Of a stretch of DNA of 64,000 bases, positions 25,249 through 33,664 are shown in pieces. Below the pieces are notes generated by a model, which searched no databases, was not told the origin of the DNA, and worked only from the letters and a program-made list of their open reading frames with translations. How positions within the stretch are numbered: the stretch's first letter is position 1; every line of letters starts with the position of its first letter. The position numbers and the translations under genes were made by a program. Source of the DNA: Clostridiales bacterium (GTDB lineage: Bacteria; Bacillota; Clostridia; Christensenellales; Pumilibacteraceae); contig JAFLVD010000003.1 of NCBI GenBank assembly GCA_022508485.1, positions 59,964-123,963 of the forward strand, given 5' to 3'.

Positions 25249-25576
25249 GGACAGAGCCAAGCAGTTTGCACCGTTCGAGGCGCTTACCGGACTTAGGAAG
25301 GCTTTAAGACAAAAGGAAATAGAGCACGAGCGCACCGAAAAAATCGAGCTGTCCGAAGCTCGCGCCGCAAAGCTCGACAGAATGCTCAAAAAGTTAGAGC
25401 GCGGCACTTTTGTGCGCGTAACGTACTACAATGCCGGGTATTATATCGACGTCGAGGGCGAGGTGTCATCCGTCGATAAAGTTTGCGGCTGCATAAAAAT
25501 AGGCAACGGCAAAATCTTTTTCGACGACCTTTACGATATAAAGCTTGTCGGTACGGACGGCGCAAGCGCCGGGTGA
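25235..25576 (+). CDS. YolD-like protein
   Basis: 113 residues overlapping the polymerase stop by 14 nt. The N-terminus MMSREDRAKQFAPFEALTGL matches the start of YolD family proteins (R-A-K-Q-F-x-P-F-x-A-L), followed by a helix and a small beta domain (VRVTYYNAGYYIDVEGEV ... KIFFDDLYDI). In Bacillus, YolD-family genes accompany Y-family polymerase genes and are proposed to play a UmuD-like accessory role. The third gene of the SOS cassette. Confidence 0.88.
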   Translation: MMSREDRAKQFAPFEALTGLRKALRQKEIEHERTEKIELSEARAAKLDRMLKKLERGTFVRVTYYNAGYYIDVEGEVSSVDKVCGCIKIGNGKIFFDDLYDIKLVGTDGASAG

Positions 25577-25689
25577 ATAAGTAACAGCGAACAGTGAAGA
25601 AGTTGATTTCATAAAAACATTCTGTAAACTGTACTTTTTTCGATAAGTGTGGTATAGTTAGAAAAATAAAACGTTGAGCGGAGGCGGAA

Positions 25690-26664
25690 ATGGTAAAGGA
25701 TAACAATACGGTAAGCGGTACGGAAGATTTTTACATAGACAGCGGCGTGCTTGTGGAATATACCGGGGACAATCCAGTCGTGGTCGTTCCGCACGGCGTT
25801 ACGGGCATTGTTAACGTAGCTTTCCAAAATACGGAGTTTATAACCAAAATAACGCTGCCGGCAACCGTTACGGATATAGACTTCGGCATTTTTGCGCAGT
25901 GTCCTATTCTCGAGGAATTGTCCGTCGACGAACAAAACCCTAATTATTACAGCGTCGATAACTGCATAATACACAAAAAAACGAAGGCGCTTGTCGCAGG
26001 GTGCAAAAACAGCGTTATCCCGAGCGATATTACGCGCATAGGCGCTTATGCGTTTTCGCGCTGCGCAGGTATAAAAAGCGTTGTAGTTCCGGACGGTGTA
26101 AAAAGTATAGGTAAATGTGCGTTCCGGTGCTCTTTCGCGCTTAAAAGCGTAAAGCTTCCCCAGTCGGTTACGTTTATCGGAAAGGACGCGTTTCAAGACT
26201 GCACCGCGCTTAATAGCATAAATATCCCCGACGGCGTTACCGTTATCGAAGAGGGCGTGTTTTATAACTGCAAGGCGTTAAAGAGCGTAACTATTCCGAG
26301 CGGCGTTACGAGCATAGGCGAAACCGCCTTTCACGGCTGTCGTAGATTACAAAGCATAGATATTCCGAGCGGCGTTACCGTTATCGGGCACGGCGCTTTC
26401 CGCGAATGTAAAAATCTTACGAGCGTAGTAATCCCGGACGGAGTTACTTGCATAGACGCAAGCGTTTTTTGCGGTTGCACCGCTCTTACGGAAGTAAGGA
26501 TCCCGAGCGGCGTTACGAGCATTGAAGAGCGCGCGTTTTATAACTGCAAGGCGTTAAATACAATTACCTTTAAAGGCACGACGGCGCAGTGGAACGCAAT
26601 CGAAAAAGGCGAGAATTGGCTCAAAGGCGCAAACAAATGCGTTATTCGTTGCGTCGGCGACTAA
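25690..26664 (+). CDS. BspA-type leucine-rich repeat protein (LRR_5)
   Basis: 324 residues starting after GGAGGCGG. From about residue 30 onward it is built from 23-residue repeats with the pattern I-P-x-G-V-T-x-I-G-x-x-A-F-x-x-C-x-x-L-x-S-V-x, about ten copies, capped by ITFKGTTAQWNAIEKGENW, the usual C-terminal cap of BspA-like LRR proteins. Most relatives are secreted or cell-wall anchored and bind host or bacterial surfaces, but no signal peptide is seen here, so it is either cytosolic or exported by another route. An extended -10 (TGTGGTATAGT, 25647-25658) with a poor -35 may drive it. Confidence 0.88.
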   Translation: MVKDNNTVSGTEDFYIDSGVLVEYTGDNPVVVVPHGVTGIVNVAFQNTEFITKITLPATVTDIDFGIFAQCPILEELSVDEQNPNYYSVDNCIIHKKTKALVAGCKNSVIPSDITRIGAYAFSRCAGIKSVVVPDGVKSIGKCAFRCSFALKSVKLPQSVTFIGKDAFQDCTALNSINIPDGVTVIEEGVFYNCKALKSVTIPSGVTSIGETAFHGCRRLQSIDIPSGVTVIGHGAFRECKNLTSVVIPDGVTCIDASVFCGCTALTEVRIPSGVTSIEERAFYNCKALNTITFKGTTAQWNAIEKGENWLKGANKCVIRCVGD

Positions 26665-26711
26665 GATAAGAGTGAATAGTGGATAAGTAGAGCGCGGCGG
26701 AATGGCAAATT

Positions 26712-26741
26712 AAAAACGACCTAAGAATAGGTCGTTTTTTT
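26712..26741 (+). terminator. Bidirectional terminator
   Basis: AAAACGACCTA / TAGGTCGTTTT hairpin plus T7, between the LRR gene and the convergent aminopeptidase gene. Confidence 0.92.
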
Positions 26742-26759
26742 ATGGCGGTTTTATAAAGC

Positions 26760-27995
26760 TTATTCGAAATCTTTTGTAAAGTTGCCGTTTTCGAATACTT
26801 TAAGAGTTTTGCCGTCCTCCGTTTGGGCGGTTATCTCGAGGTCTTTGGTGCCGACCATAAAGTCGACGTGGACGTCGGAGTCGTTTATGCCCAGTTTATC
26901 GAGCTTATCCTTACTCATATCGGCGCCGCCTTTAACGCAGGTGGGGTACGCTCGGCCTATTGCGAAATGGCAGGACGCATTTTCGTCGAACAGCGTTTCG
27001 TAAAACAGCACGCCGAGCTTACTTATAGGCGAGTCGTACGGCACGAGCGCAATCTCGCCCAGTCGCTTTGCACCGTCGTCCGATTCGATAATGCCTTTAA
27101 TTACGTCGCGGTTCGTCTTTGCGTCGTAGTCCACAATAACGCCGTCTTTCAGCGTCAGCGAAAGGTCTTTTATTATCTTGCCGTTATAGCAAAGGGGGAG
27201 TGAAGCTTTAATCACGCCGTTAACGTTGTTGCAGTCGGGTGCCGAAAAAACCTCTTCGGTCGGCATGTTCGCGTTAAAAGATACTCCGTCGCATTCTTCG
27301 GCGCCGCCGGCGAAAATATAGCCCTTGGGAAGCCCCACGACGACGTCGGTGCCCAACTTGTTTTTGTAGTGCAGGGTTTTTATCTTTGCCGCGTTAAGCT
27401 TATTGCACCGTGTTCTTAAACGCTCGGAATGTTTTTCCCATTCCTTGACGGGGTTGTCGCAGTCGACGCGCGTCGTTTTGGCTATATACTTGCCGAGCTT
27501 TTTAATCGCTTCCTTTTTGTTCAGGTCGGGGAACATCAGCTTTGCCCACTCGGGGTGAGGGTAGGCGATAATCGACCATTTAATCTTACTCGACATCGCC
27601 ATGTCGTAGTACGGCGCAAGACCGCGCATATCTGCACGGCGCGACGCGGTTATCTTTTGAGCGTCGGCGCCGCTTAATCCGTTGGGATCGTCGCAGATAA
27701 TGTTTATCACGCAGCCGCCTTTTTTGGCAAAGTAATTGCGCTCGTCGTACAAAAACGCCGGCTTGTCGGTGAGCGTTTCTTCCGACTGGTAATTGTAGTC
27801 GAGAAGGTTGAGCGCGTCGTCGCGGTAGCGGACGTGAACGCGTTTTGCGCCGCGCTCGTACGCAAGGCGCACCACCTCGCGCGTAAGCTCTACCGCATAC
27901 ACCGACGAGAGAACGAGTACCTCTTCCCCCTCTTGAACGTTGACGCCCGACTTAACGACTGCCGCCGCGAGATTTTTGATTGTTTTTTTATTCAT
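26760..27995 (-). CDS. Aminopeptidase, M29 family (AmpS/aminopeptidase T type)
   Basis: 411 residues, full family length. Characteristic segments are visible: EGEEVLVLSSVYAVELTREVVRLAYERGAK near the start, the metal-ligand region (ANMPTEEVFSAPD and GGAEECDGVSFNANMP, about 245-262), HFAIGRAYP (about 355) and DVHVDFMVG (about 385). M29 enzymes are two-metal cytosolic exopeptidases that trim N-terminal residues. It lies 40 nt downstream of the fumarase beta gene with a weak AGGAT site, so it may be the third gene of that operon. Confidence 0.92.
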   Translation of the reverse strand: MNKKTIKNLAAAVVKSGVNVQEGEEVLVLSSVYAVELTREVVRLAYERGAKRVHVRYRDDALNLLDYNYQSEETLTDKPAFLYDERNYFAKKGGCVINIICDDPNGLSGADAQKITASRRADMRGLAPYYDMAMSSKIKWSIIAYPHPEWAKLMFPDLNKKEAIKKLGKYIAKTTRVDCDNPVKEWEKHSERLRTRCNKLNAAKIKTLHYKNKLGTDVVVGLPKGYIFAGGAEECDGVSFNANMPTEEVFSAPDCNNVNGVIKASLPLCYNGKIIKDLSLTLKDGVIVDYDAKTNRDVIKGIIESDDGAKRLGEIALVPYDSPISKLGVLFYETLFDENASCHFAIGRAYPTCVKGGADMSKDKLDKLGINDSDVHVDFMVGTKDLEITAQTEDGKTLKVFENGNFTKDFE

Positions 27996-28035
27996 AATTT
28001 TATCCTATGTATATTTTACCGAGTTTTTGCGGATT

Positions 28036-28536
28036 TTAAACAACCCCGACGACTGCCGGGAAGTCCTCTATCTCGAGCTTGTACACCGCCTCGCATCCGA
28101 GGTCGGGATAGGCGACAAGCTCGCACGAAATCACCTTGCTTTGGTACAGCGCCGCCGCGCCGCCGATTGCGGTAAGATAGATTGCGCCGTGAGCCTTTAT
28201 AGACGATACGACCTCGGCGCTTCTTACGCCTTTACCTATCATTACGGAAAGCCCGTTTTCTATAAGTAGCGGCGTATAGGCGTCCATTCGTCCGCTTGTG
28301 GTGGGACCGCATGCGCCTATTATGTTCCCGTTTGAGGGTGTTGGACCGCAGTAATATATTGCGGCGCCCGATAAATCGAATGGAAGCTTTTCGCCGGCTT
28401 TTATCGCCGCGGCGATTCGCTTGTGCGCTTGGTCGCGCGCGGTGTACACCGTGCCGTAAAGCGATACGGCGTCGCCCTCGCGAAGCTCTTTTATTTTCGC
28501 CGCGTCAAGCGGAAGGAACAGCTTTTTTGTCGTCAT
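28036..28536 (-). CDS. Fumarate hydratase class I, beta (C-terminal) subunit
   Basis: 166 residues from the ATG that overlaps the alpha-subunit stop (ATGA). The frame is open 11 codons further, but coupling favours this start. Landmarks: LREGDAVSLYGTVYTARDQAHKR, YCGPTPSNGNIIGACGPTTSGRMDAYTP and MIGKGVRSAEVV, typical of the swivelling beta domain of two-subunit fumarase / L-tartrate dehydratase. It completes the active site of the iron-sulfur alpha subunit and interconverts fumarate and malate. Fumarase and tartrate dehydratase are hard to tell apart by eye; no tartrate genes are near. Confidence 0.9.
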   Translation of the reverse strand: MTTKKLFLPLDAAKIKELREGDAVSLYGTVYTARDQAHKRIAAAIKAGEKLPFDLSGAAIYYCGPTPSNGNIIGACGPTTSGRMDAYTPLLIENGLSVMIGKGVRSAEVVSSIKAHGAIYLTAIGGAAALYQSKVISCELVAYPDLGCEAVYKLEIEDFPAVVGVV

Positions 28537-29351
28537 AGCGTTACCGTCCCGTGCCTTAGGCTGTGGCATTGAAGGTTGACCGCGACGGGCAGCATTCCTA
28601 TATGCGTGGGCGCAACCTCGATATTGACCGCGAGCGCGGTATTGCTTCCGCCAAACGCCGCAACGCCGATACCGAGCGCGTTTACCTTTTCGAGCGCGAT
28701 TTTTTCAAGCCGAGCTACGTCCTCGCGCGGACTGAAAGAGCCTATCGGGCGGAGTAGGGCGCGCTTAGAGAGCATGCACGCCGTTTCGGCGACGCCGCCT
28801 ATTCCTACGCCCACTACGAGCGGCGGACAGGCGTTCCTGCCGCCCAAGTTAACCGCGTCGACAACGGACGATATTATTCCGTCCTCGCCGTCGGCAGGTT
28901 TTAGCATGTACAGCTTCGCCATGTTCTCGCTGCCGGCGCCCTTTGCGAGGAATGATATTTCCAGCGCGTCGCCCGGAACAAGTTCCGTTTCTATTATGGG
29001 CGGCGTGTTGTCTTTTGTGTTAAGGCGCGTGAGAGGATCGGCGACCGATTTTCTCGCAGGCGAGTATGCTGTGCGTACGGCGTCCTCGAGCGCGTGGAAA
29101 AGCCCCGGGCAATACGCCTCGTCGCCCAGCCGAACGATAAGAAGCGCCTGGCCTGTGTCCTGACACGCGAACACTCTTTTTTCCTTTGCGATACGGTTGT
29201 TTTCCGCAATGAGCTTTGCGGCGAACGTCGCAAGCGGCGCGTCGGAGATGTTTTCGAGTTTTTCCGTTACGGCGCCGTCGGGTTCGATAAGGCAACGCTC
29301 TATAAGCGCCGCCACCTTTTGGCGGACCGCAACGCAGTCGATGTTTCTCAT
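28533..29351 (-). CDS. Fumarate hydratase class I, alpha (N-terminal, iron-sulfur) subunit
   Basis: 272 residues. Three cysteines sit where the [4Fe-4S] ligands are expected (FACQDTGQ, NACPPLVVGVGIGG and LQCHSLRH). SFLAKGAGSENMAKL is a family signature. With the beta subunit it hydrates fumarate to malate. The ATG lies exactly 6 nt after TATAAT, so a leaderless mRNA is predicted. It is divergent from walJ, which also has a leaderless-type promoter. Confidence 0.92.
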   Translation of the reverse strand: MRNIDCVAVRQKVAALIERCLIEPDGAVTEKLENISDAPLATFAAKLIAENNRIAKEKRVFACQDTGQALLIVRLGDEAYCPGLFHALEDAVRTAYSPARKSVADPLTRLNTKDNTPPIIETELVPGDALEISFLAKGAGSENMAKLYMLKPADGEDGIISSVVDAVNLGGRNACPPLVVGVGIGGVAETACMLSKRALLRPIGSFSPREDVARLEKIALEKVNALGIGVAAFGGSNTALAVNIEVAPTHIGMLPVAVNLQCHSLRHGTVTL

Positions 29352-29357
29352 GCTTGT

Positions 29358-29386
29358 ATTATATCATATAACGCCGCGGTTATCAA
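29358..29386 (-). promoter_or_regulatory. Leaderless-type promoter of the fumarase operon
   Basis: Minus strand: TTGATA (29386-29381), 17 nt, TATAAT (29363-29358), then 6 nt to the ATG at 29351. Confidence 0.85.
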
Positions 29387-29397
29387 ACATTTTTCGC

Positions 29398-29426
29398 TTG
29401 ATTATAACACCGTTAAGTGATATAAT
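29398..29426 (+). promoter_or_regulatory. Leaderless-type promoter of the walJ operon
   Basis: TTGATT (29398), 17 nt, TATAAT (29421-29426), 6 nt (AGGGCT), then ATG 29433. It is back to back with the fumarase promoter, with 11 nt between the two -35 boxes. Confidence 0.85.
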
Positions 29427-29432
29427 AGGGCT

Positions 29433-30194
29433 ATGAGTTTAAGCCTTTGCTGTATAGCGTCGGGGTCGAGGGGGAATTGCACCTATCTAACCGACGGAAA
29501 GAATCGTATCGTAATAGACCTCGGTATTCCGGCGACGCGCGCGGAGGCCGCTCTTTCGGCGCTCGGTGCGGACTTCGATTGCGATATTTTGGTTACGCAC
29601 TCGCATACCGATCACATAAGCGGAATAAAAACTTTTCTAAAACGGCACCCCGGCGCGAGAGTGCATTGCCAAAAAGAAAGCGCGCGCGCCGTTACCTCGT
29701 ACGTCGGGGCAAATCCCACGGTAGAGGGCAGAAATTTTAATATAGGCAATATTCGCGTTACCGCCTTTCCCGTTCCGCACGACGTGCCGTGCTGCGGATA
29801 TCTGATTAACTGCGACGGGAAAAGCGCCGCAGTCGTTACCGATATAGGCGCGGTGGAGGACGACGCGCTTAAAGCGCTTTGCGGCGTGGACTTGCTCGTA
29901 ATAGAGGCGAACCACGACGTCGAGATGCTGCGTTCGAGCACAAAATATTCGCCGCAGTTAAAGGCGAGGATTGCTTCTCGGCACGGACATCTTTCCAATA
30001 CCGACTGCGCCGCCGCATGCGCGTTTCTTGCGACGAGCGGCGTTAAAAACTTTGTGCTCGCACATCTCTCGGAAGAAAACAACACGCCCGAAACGGCTCG
30101 GCGCGAGGTGGAGAGCGCCATTACCGACGCCGGCGCTCACGCCGGTATAGTCGTTGCTTATCAAAACGCAATGACAGGACTTTTCGATATATGA
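29433..30194 (+). CDS. walJ: MBL-fold hydrolase of the WalJ/YycJ family
   Basis: 253 residues. The N-terminus CIASGSRGNCTYL matches the GS-x-GN-x-x-x-(I/L) start of WalJ, with metal motif THSHTDH, then EANHDVEML and SRHGHLSNTDCAAACAF, and C-terminal LAHLSEENNTPE. In Bacillus, walJ lies downstream of walRK and close to rlmH; the same order walJ ... rlmH appears here, with two CPBP proteases in between. WalJ is linked to coordination of cell division with replication, biochemical target unclear. It overlaps the next gene by ATGA. Confidence 0.9.
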   Translation: MSLSLCCIASGSRGNCTYLTDGKNRIVIDLGIPATRAEAALSALGADFDCDILVTHSHTDHISGIKTFLKRHPGARVHCQKESARAVTSYVGANPTVEGRNFNIGNIRVTAFPVPHDVPCCGYLINCDGKSAAVVTDIGAVEDDALKALCGVDLLVIEANHDVEMLRSSTKYSPQLKARIASRHGHLSNTDCAAACAFLATSGVKNFVLAHLSEENNTPETARREVESAITDAGAHAGIVVAYQNAMTGLFDI

Positions 30195-31267
30195 CGGACA
30201 GCAGACTGAAAAATTACAAGCCGTACGATTTTTCCGCCTCGTGCTCGTTTTACCTCGGCGCGATAATCGTTACGCTGATAGTTCAGGGCATCGCCGGCGT
30301 AGTGGCGGCGGCACTCGAATCTTCGGCGCCCGGAATAGCCGAAAACGCCGATTTTAACGCTGCCTTCATGATTGCCTTCCAGGTTGCGAACGCCGGGTTT
30401 ATCGTACTGTTCTCGTATGTTAAAAAGCGCAAGTTTTCTTTTACCTATATTCGCGAAAAGGGTACGGATAACGGCTTAAACGCCATGTGCTTTATAGTCC
30501 CCGTCGTGGGCGCCGTCCTTCTTATGGCGGCTATGTATCTTCCCACGGTGTGGTTCGGTTACCTCAATGTGGCGATAGGAATTCCCGAGGACGCCGGCAG
30601 TATAAGCACGGACACTGCGTCGTCCGTAGTAATGCTTGTTATAGCTTCCGTTTTTCTCGCGCCGCTGTTTGAAGAAACAATCTACCGTGGCGTGCTCTTT
30701 AACGGACTTAAAGAAAACGGTTCGCCGGTAAAGGCTGTAATGCTGTCGTCGCTGGCGTTTATGCTTATGCACATGAGTCCGCTACAGGTGGTGTTCCAGT
30801 TCGCGCTGGGCGTTACGGCGGCGTACCTTGCGTTAAACAGCGGCAGGCTTCTTCCGTCCGTACTGCTTCACGCTACCGCCAACGCGCTCGCGCTCGTAAT
30901 GCAAATGACCGCGTTCGGCGACGTGCTTTTATCTTGGCAGGTTTGGCTTACCGAGAATATCGCCGCGGCGGTATTTATTACGCTCGGGCTTTTTGTCGTC
31001 GGTTTTGCGGCGCTGTATATCCTTATTCCGCTTTCTTTCGGAAAAGGTTTGCCGTTCGGTAAAAAGAAAGAAGATAAAATCGAAGCCGAGAGCGAAAAAC
31101 CCGTCGCCGCACCGACCGATATAGTCGCCGTCAAAGACGAGACTATGGCAGAGCTGTACAAAAAGGAAGGCAGGGTAAAGTACATTATAGCAATCGGAAT
31201 TTCGCTTGCGGTATTTATATTCAATCTCCTGTTTATGTCTACGTACATTTTGGGAGGCGCAGCATGA
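30191..31267 (+). CDS. CPBP-family intramembrane metalloprotease (first of a tandem pair)
   Basis: 358 residues with about eight membrane helices. The CPBP/Abi motif 1 is seen as LFEETIYRGVLFNGL (about 157-171: E-E-x-x-x-R), motif 2 as FMLMHMSPLQVVFQF (conserved His), and motif 3 as LLHATANAL. These glutamic-type membrane proteases process CAAX or signalling proteins, and in bacteria some act in bacteriocin self-immunity. The polar tail (about 275-320) is followed by a final helix. Tightly coupled to walJ before and the second CPBP gene after (ATGA overlaps). Confidence 0.9.
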   Translation: MTDSRLKNYKPYDFSASCSFYLGAIIVTLIVQGIAGVVAAALESSAPGIAENADFNAAFMIAFQVANAGFIVLFSYVKKRKFSFTYIREKGTDNGLNAMCFIVPVVGAVLLMAAMYLPTVWFGYLNVAIGIPEDAGSISTDTASSVVMLVIASVFLAPLFEETIYRGVLFNGLKENGSPVKAVMLSSLAFMLMHMSPLQVVFQFALGVTAAYLALNSGRLLPSVLLHATANALALVMQMTAFGDVLLSWQVWLTENIAAAVFITLGLFVVGFAALYILIPLSFGKGLPFGKKKEDKIEAESEKPVAAPTDIVAVKDETMAELYKKEGRVKYIIAIGISLAVFIFNLLFMSTYILGGAA

Positions 31268-32376
31268 TATCGCCGCTCACCCCCGAACTTAAAAGAGATT
31301 ACCGCGCCGTGTCGCTCGCGCTTACCTCGGCGGCGGTCGGGCTTATACTGATGCGTATAATCGTGTACTTTGTGCCTATCGACACAAGCACGTACGCCGG
31401 CGAGCTGTCGAGCAACGCGATTTTTACGCTGTTTACCCAGCTTGTGTTTTTCCTCGCCGTTCCGTTTTGTCTGTACAAGTTTTACGGCAAGCGCACCGTC
31501 AAGGAAACGCTCGAATATAGCTCGGTGCACGGCTTTAAAAAGTACCACCTTTTGGCGATACCGCTCGGGTTTTGCGCGCTCGTGCTTACGATAGGCATTT
31601 CGTCGAGCTGGATGACGTTTCTTCGTTCGACGGGATACAACATGCCGTCGTCGTCCGCGGACAAGCCCGAAACGCTCAACGCCGGATATTTAATCGCAGA
31701 CATAATCCTTACCGCAATGATACCCGCCGTGTGCGAGGAGTTCGTAATGCGCGGAGGAATGCTTACCACCGCAAAATCGACGCTCGGTTTAGCCGGGTGC
31801 GTGGCGCTTTGCGGCCTCAGCTTCGGACTTTTCCACCAAAACGTAAAGCAGGTGTTTTACACTGCGATTTTCGGCGCGACGGCCGGACTTTTGACGCTTA
31901 AACTGAAAAGCATTTTCCCGGCGATGATAATGCACTTTACAAACAATTTCTTTTCGGTGCTTCTCGACTACGCCACCGACTACAACTGGGCGGTCGGCGG
32001 AAACACGTACAACTTTATAAATTCGGTTGCGGCGACAAGGCCGTGGGCGCTTTTTCTTATATTCTTTTCGGTGCTCGGGATTGCGGCCGGGCTTGTGATA
32101 ATCATGTTCTATTTTCGCGAGCGTACCATTATAAAGCGCAAGATAGAAACGTTAAAGGATTCCGCATTCGACACAACGAAAAAGCGCGTCGTGCTTATGG
32201 GCGAGTTTGACGAGGAAAAGGTAAAAGAGCTCGAAATGGAACAGCAGGTGTACGGCGCCGATTACCGAGAGGAAAAGTACAAGCCGGCGCCGCGCGATAT
32301 AATGATAATAATTGCGGTGGGCGTGGTAACGACGCTTACGACGGTGTTCACTTACGTGTGGGGGTTTTTCTATTGA
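31264..32376 (+). CDS. CPBP-family intramembrane metalloprotease (second of the pair)
   Basis: 370 residues with eight or so membrane helices. Motifs are VCEEFVMRGGML (E-E-x-x-x-R), FGLFHQNVKQVFYT (His) and MIMHFTNNFFS. A charged cytoplasmic segment (about 287-340) and a terminal helix follow, mirroring the first CPBP protein and suggesting an ancient tandem duplication. Overlap with the rlmH start is 4 nt (TTGA). It may process a membrane-bound regulator; substrate unknown. Confidence 0.9.
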   Translation: MISPLTPELKRDYRAVSLALTSAAVGLILMRIIVYFVPIDTSTYAGELSSNAIFTLFTQLVFFLAVPFCLYKFYGKRTVKETLEYSSVHGFKKYHLLAIPLGFCALVLTIGISSSWMTFLRSTGYNMPSSSADKPETLNAGYLIADIILTAMIPAVCEEFVMRGGMLTTAKSTLGLAGCVALCGLSFGLFHQNVKQVFYTAIFGATAGLLTLKLKSIFPAMIMHFTNNFFSVLLDYATDYNWAVGGNTYNFINSVAATRPWALFLIFFSVLGIAAGLVIIMFYFRERTIIKRKIETLKDSAFDTTKKRVVLMGEFDEEKVKELEMEQQVYGADYREEKYKPAPRDIMIIIAVGVVTTLTTVFTYVWGFFY

Positions 32377-32813
32377 AAAAGATAAGAATTCTTTGCGTCG
32401 GGAAGGCGAGTAAGCCGTTCTGCCGCGACGGAATAAACGAATACCTAAAACGGCTTAAATCGTTCTACGATGTGTCGGTAACAGAAATCCCCGAGCAGCC
32501 CACCGTCCGAAAAGAATGCGACGAGCTTATGCGCCGCATGCTCGGACACGACTGCGTGCTTCTCGATATCGGCGGAGAAATGCTCTCGTCGGAAGGGTTC
32601 GCAAAACTAATTTACGACGCGCACGCAAGAAGCGACGAGGTTACGTTTGTAATAGGCGGCGCGTCGGGCGTGGACGGAAGCGTAAGGCAGATGTGCAGGC
32701 GCAGGGTGTCGTTCGGTGCGGTTACATATCCGCACCAGATAGCAAGACTTCTCCTTGCCGAACAGCTCTACCGTGCGGCGACAATACTGAACAGACTGCC
32801 GTACCACAAATAA
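32373..32813 (+). CDS. rlmH: 23S rRNA pseudouridine-1915 N3-methyltransferase
   Basis: 146 residues from TTG 32373, which overlaps the previous stop and follows GTGGGGG at good distance. SPOUT knot motifs are clear: FVIGGASGVDGSVRQ and the C-terminal TYPHQIARLLLAEQLYRA ... LPYHK. The N-terminal KIRILCVGKASKP is typical. It methylates pseudouridine 1915 in helix 69 of 23S rRNA. The last gene of the walJ operon. Confidence 0.95.
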   Translation: MKKIRILCVGKASKPFCRDGINEYLKRLKSFYDVSVTEIPEQPTVRKECDELMRRMLGHDCVLLDIGGEMLSSEGFAKLIYDAHARSDEVTFVIGGASGVDGSVRQMCRRRVSFGAVTYPHQIARLLLAEQLYRAATILNRLPYHK

Positions 32814-32846
32814 CCGTTAACGTAAATTCGCAGTCAAGGTCAATCA

Positions 32847-32852
32847 TATACT
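32847..32852 (+). promoter_or_regulatory. Possible -10 box of the M14 peptidase gene
   Basis: TATACT, 8 nt before ATG 32861, with no ribosome site in between. No good -35 is seen at 16-18 nt. This may be another near-leaderless start. Confidence 0.4.
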
Positions 32853-32860
32853 AAGTGTGT

Positions 32861-33664
32861 ATGGATACGGCGGACTGTGTTAAATCGACGTTAAGCAGCA
32901 GCGGCGCGGATATTATCTCTATCGGGAAAAGCGCGGCAGGCGAGGACGTACTCTGCGCTCACCGCGGCGACTACTCGGGCGGACAGATTATAATTACCGC
33001 CGCGATACACGCGCGCGAGTGCTGTACGGCGCACGTCGTTCTCAAACAGATACAAGAGTACGAGGGTAACGGCGGCGTATACTTTATACCGCTCGTTAAT
33101 CCCGACGGGGCGAGGTTTTTCGAAGGGCGCGATATACCCGGCTTTCCCGTCCTCGGCAGGAACGAAAAAAATCGGCTTATATGGAAGGCGAACGCCGAGG
33201 GCGTAGACCTTAACGTCAACTTCGACGCTAACTGGGGAAGCGGAAGGCAAAACGTTCTTACTCCCGGCCCGTCCGACTTTATAGGCGCTTATCCGCTTTG
33301 CGCGCCCGAATCGCGTTTTCTTGCGGCGTTTACGGAAAGGGTTATGCCGATATTTACTTTAAGCTACCACTGTATGGGCGGCGAGCTGTACTGGGAATAC
33401 GGTCAGAGCGGAAACAGACTGCGCCGCGACCGAAAAATAGCCGCGGCGATTGCAACCGAAATAGGCGTAAAAAAAGTGGACGGGCATTTGTTTTCGGCAG
33501 GCGGCTTCAAGGATTACTGTATACAAAAGCTGAAAATTCCGTCCGTTACGGTCGAGCTAATAAAAACCGGCTCACATCCGTTTTACGAAAAGGATATTGC
33601 CGACGACATCGAGAAAAACGCACGTCTGCCCGAGTTTATAACGCGGCTTATGAGGACAATATGA
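32861..33664 (+). CDS. M14-family zinc carboxypeptidase
   Basis: 267 residues. The zinc motif IHARECC (H50, E53), the third ligand SYHCMGG, and the catalytic Glu in SVTVELIKTG near the C-terminus are all present. NPDGARF and VDLNVNFDANWG match the substrate pocket of the M14C-type gamma-D-glutamyl-meso-diaminopimelate peptidases. The absence of a signal peptide suggests that it works on peptidoglycan-derived peptides inside the cell (muropeptide recycling). Overlaps tadA by ATGA. Confidence 0.88.
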   Translation: MDTADCVKSTLSSSGADIISIGKSAAGEDVLCAHRGDYSGGQIIITAAIHARECCTAHVVLKQIQEYEGNGGVYFIPLVNPDGARFFEGRDIPGFPVLGRNEKNRLIWKANAEGVDLNVNFDANWGSGRQNVLTPGPSDFIGAYPLCAPESRFLAAFTERVMPIFTLSYHCMGGELYWEYGQSGNRLRRDRKIAAAIATEIGVKKVDGHLFSAGGFKDYCIQKLKIPSVTVELIKTGSHPFYEKDIADDIEKNARLPEFITRLMRTI

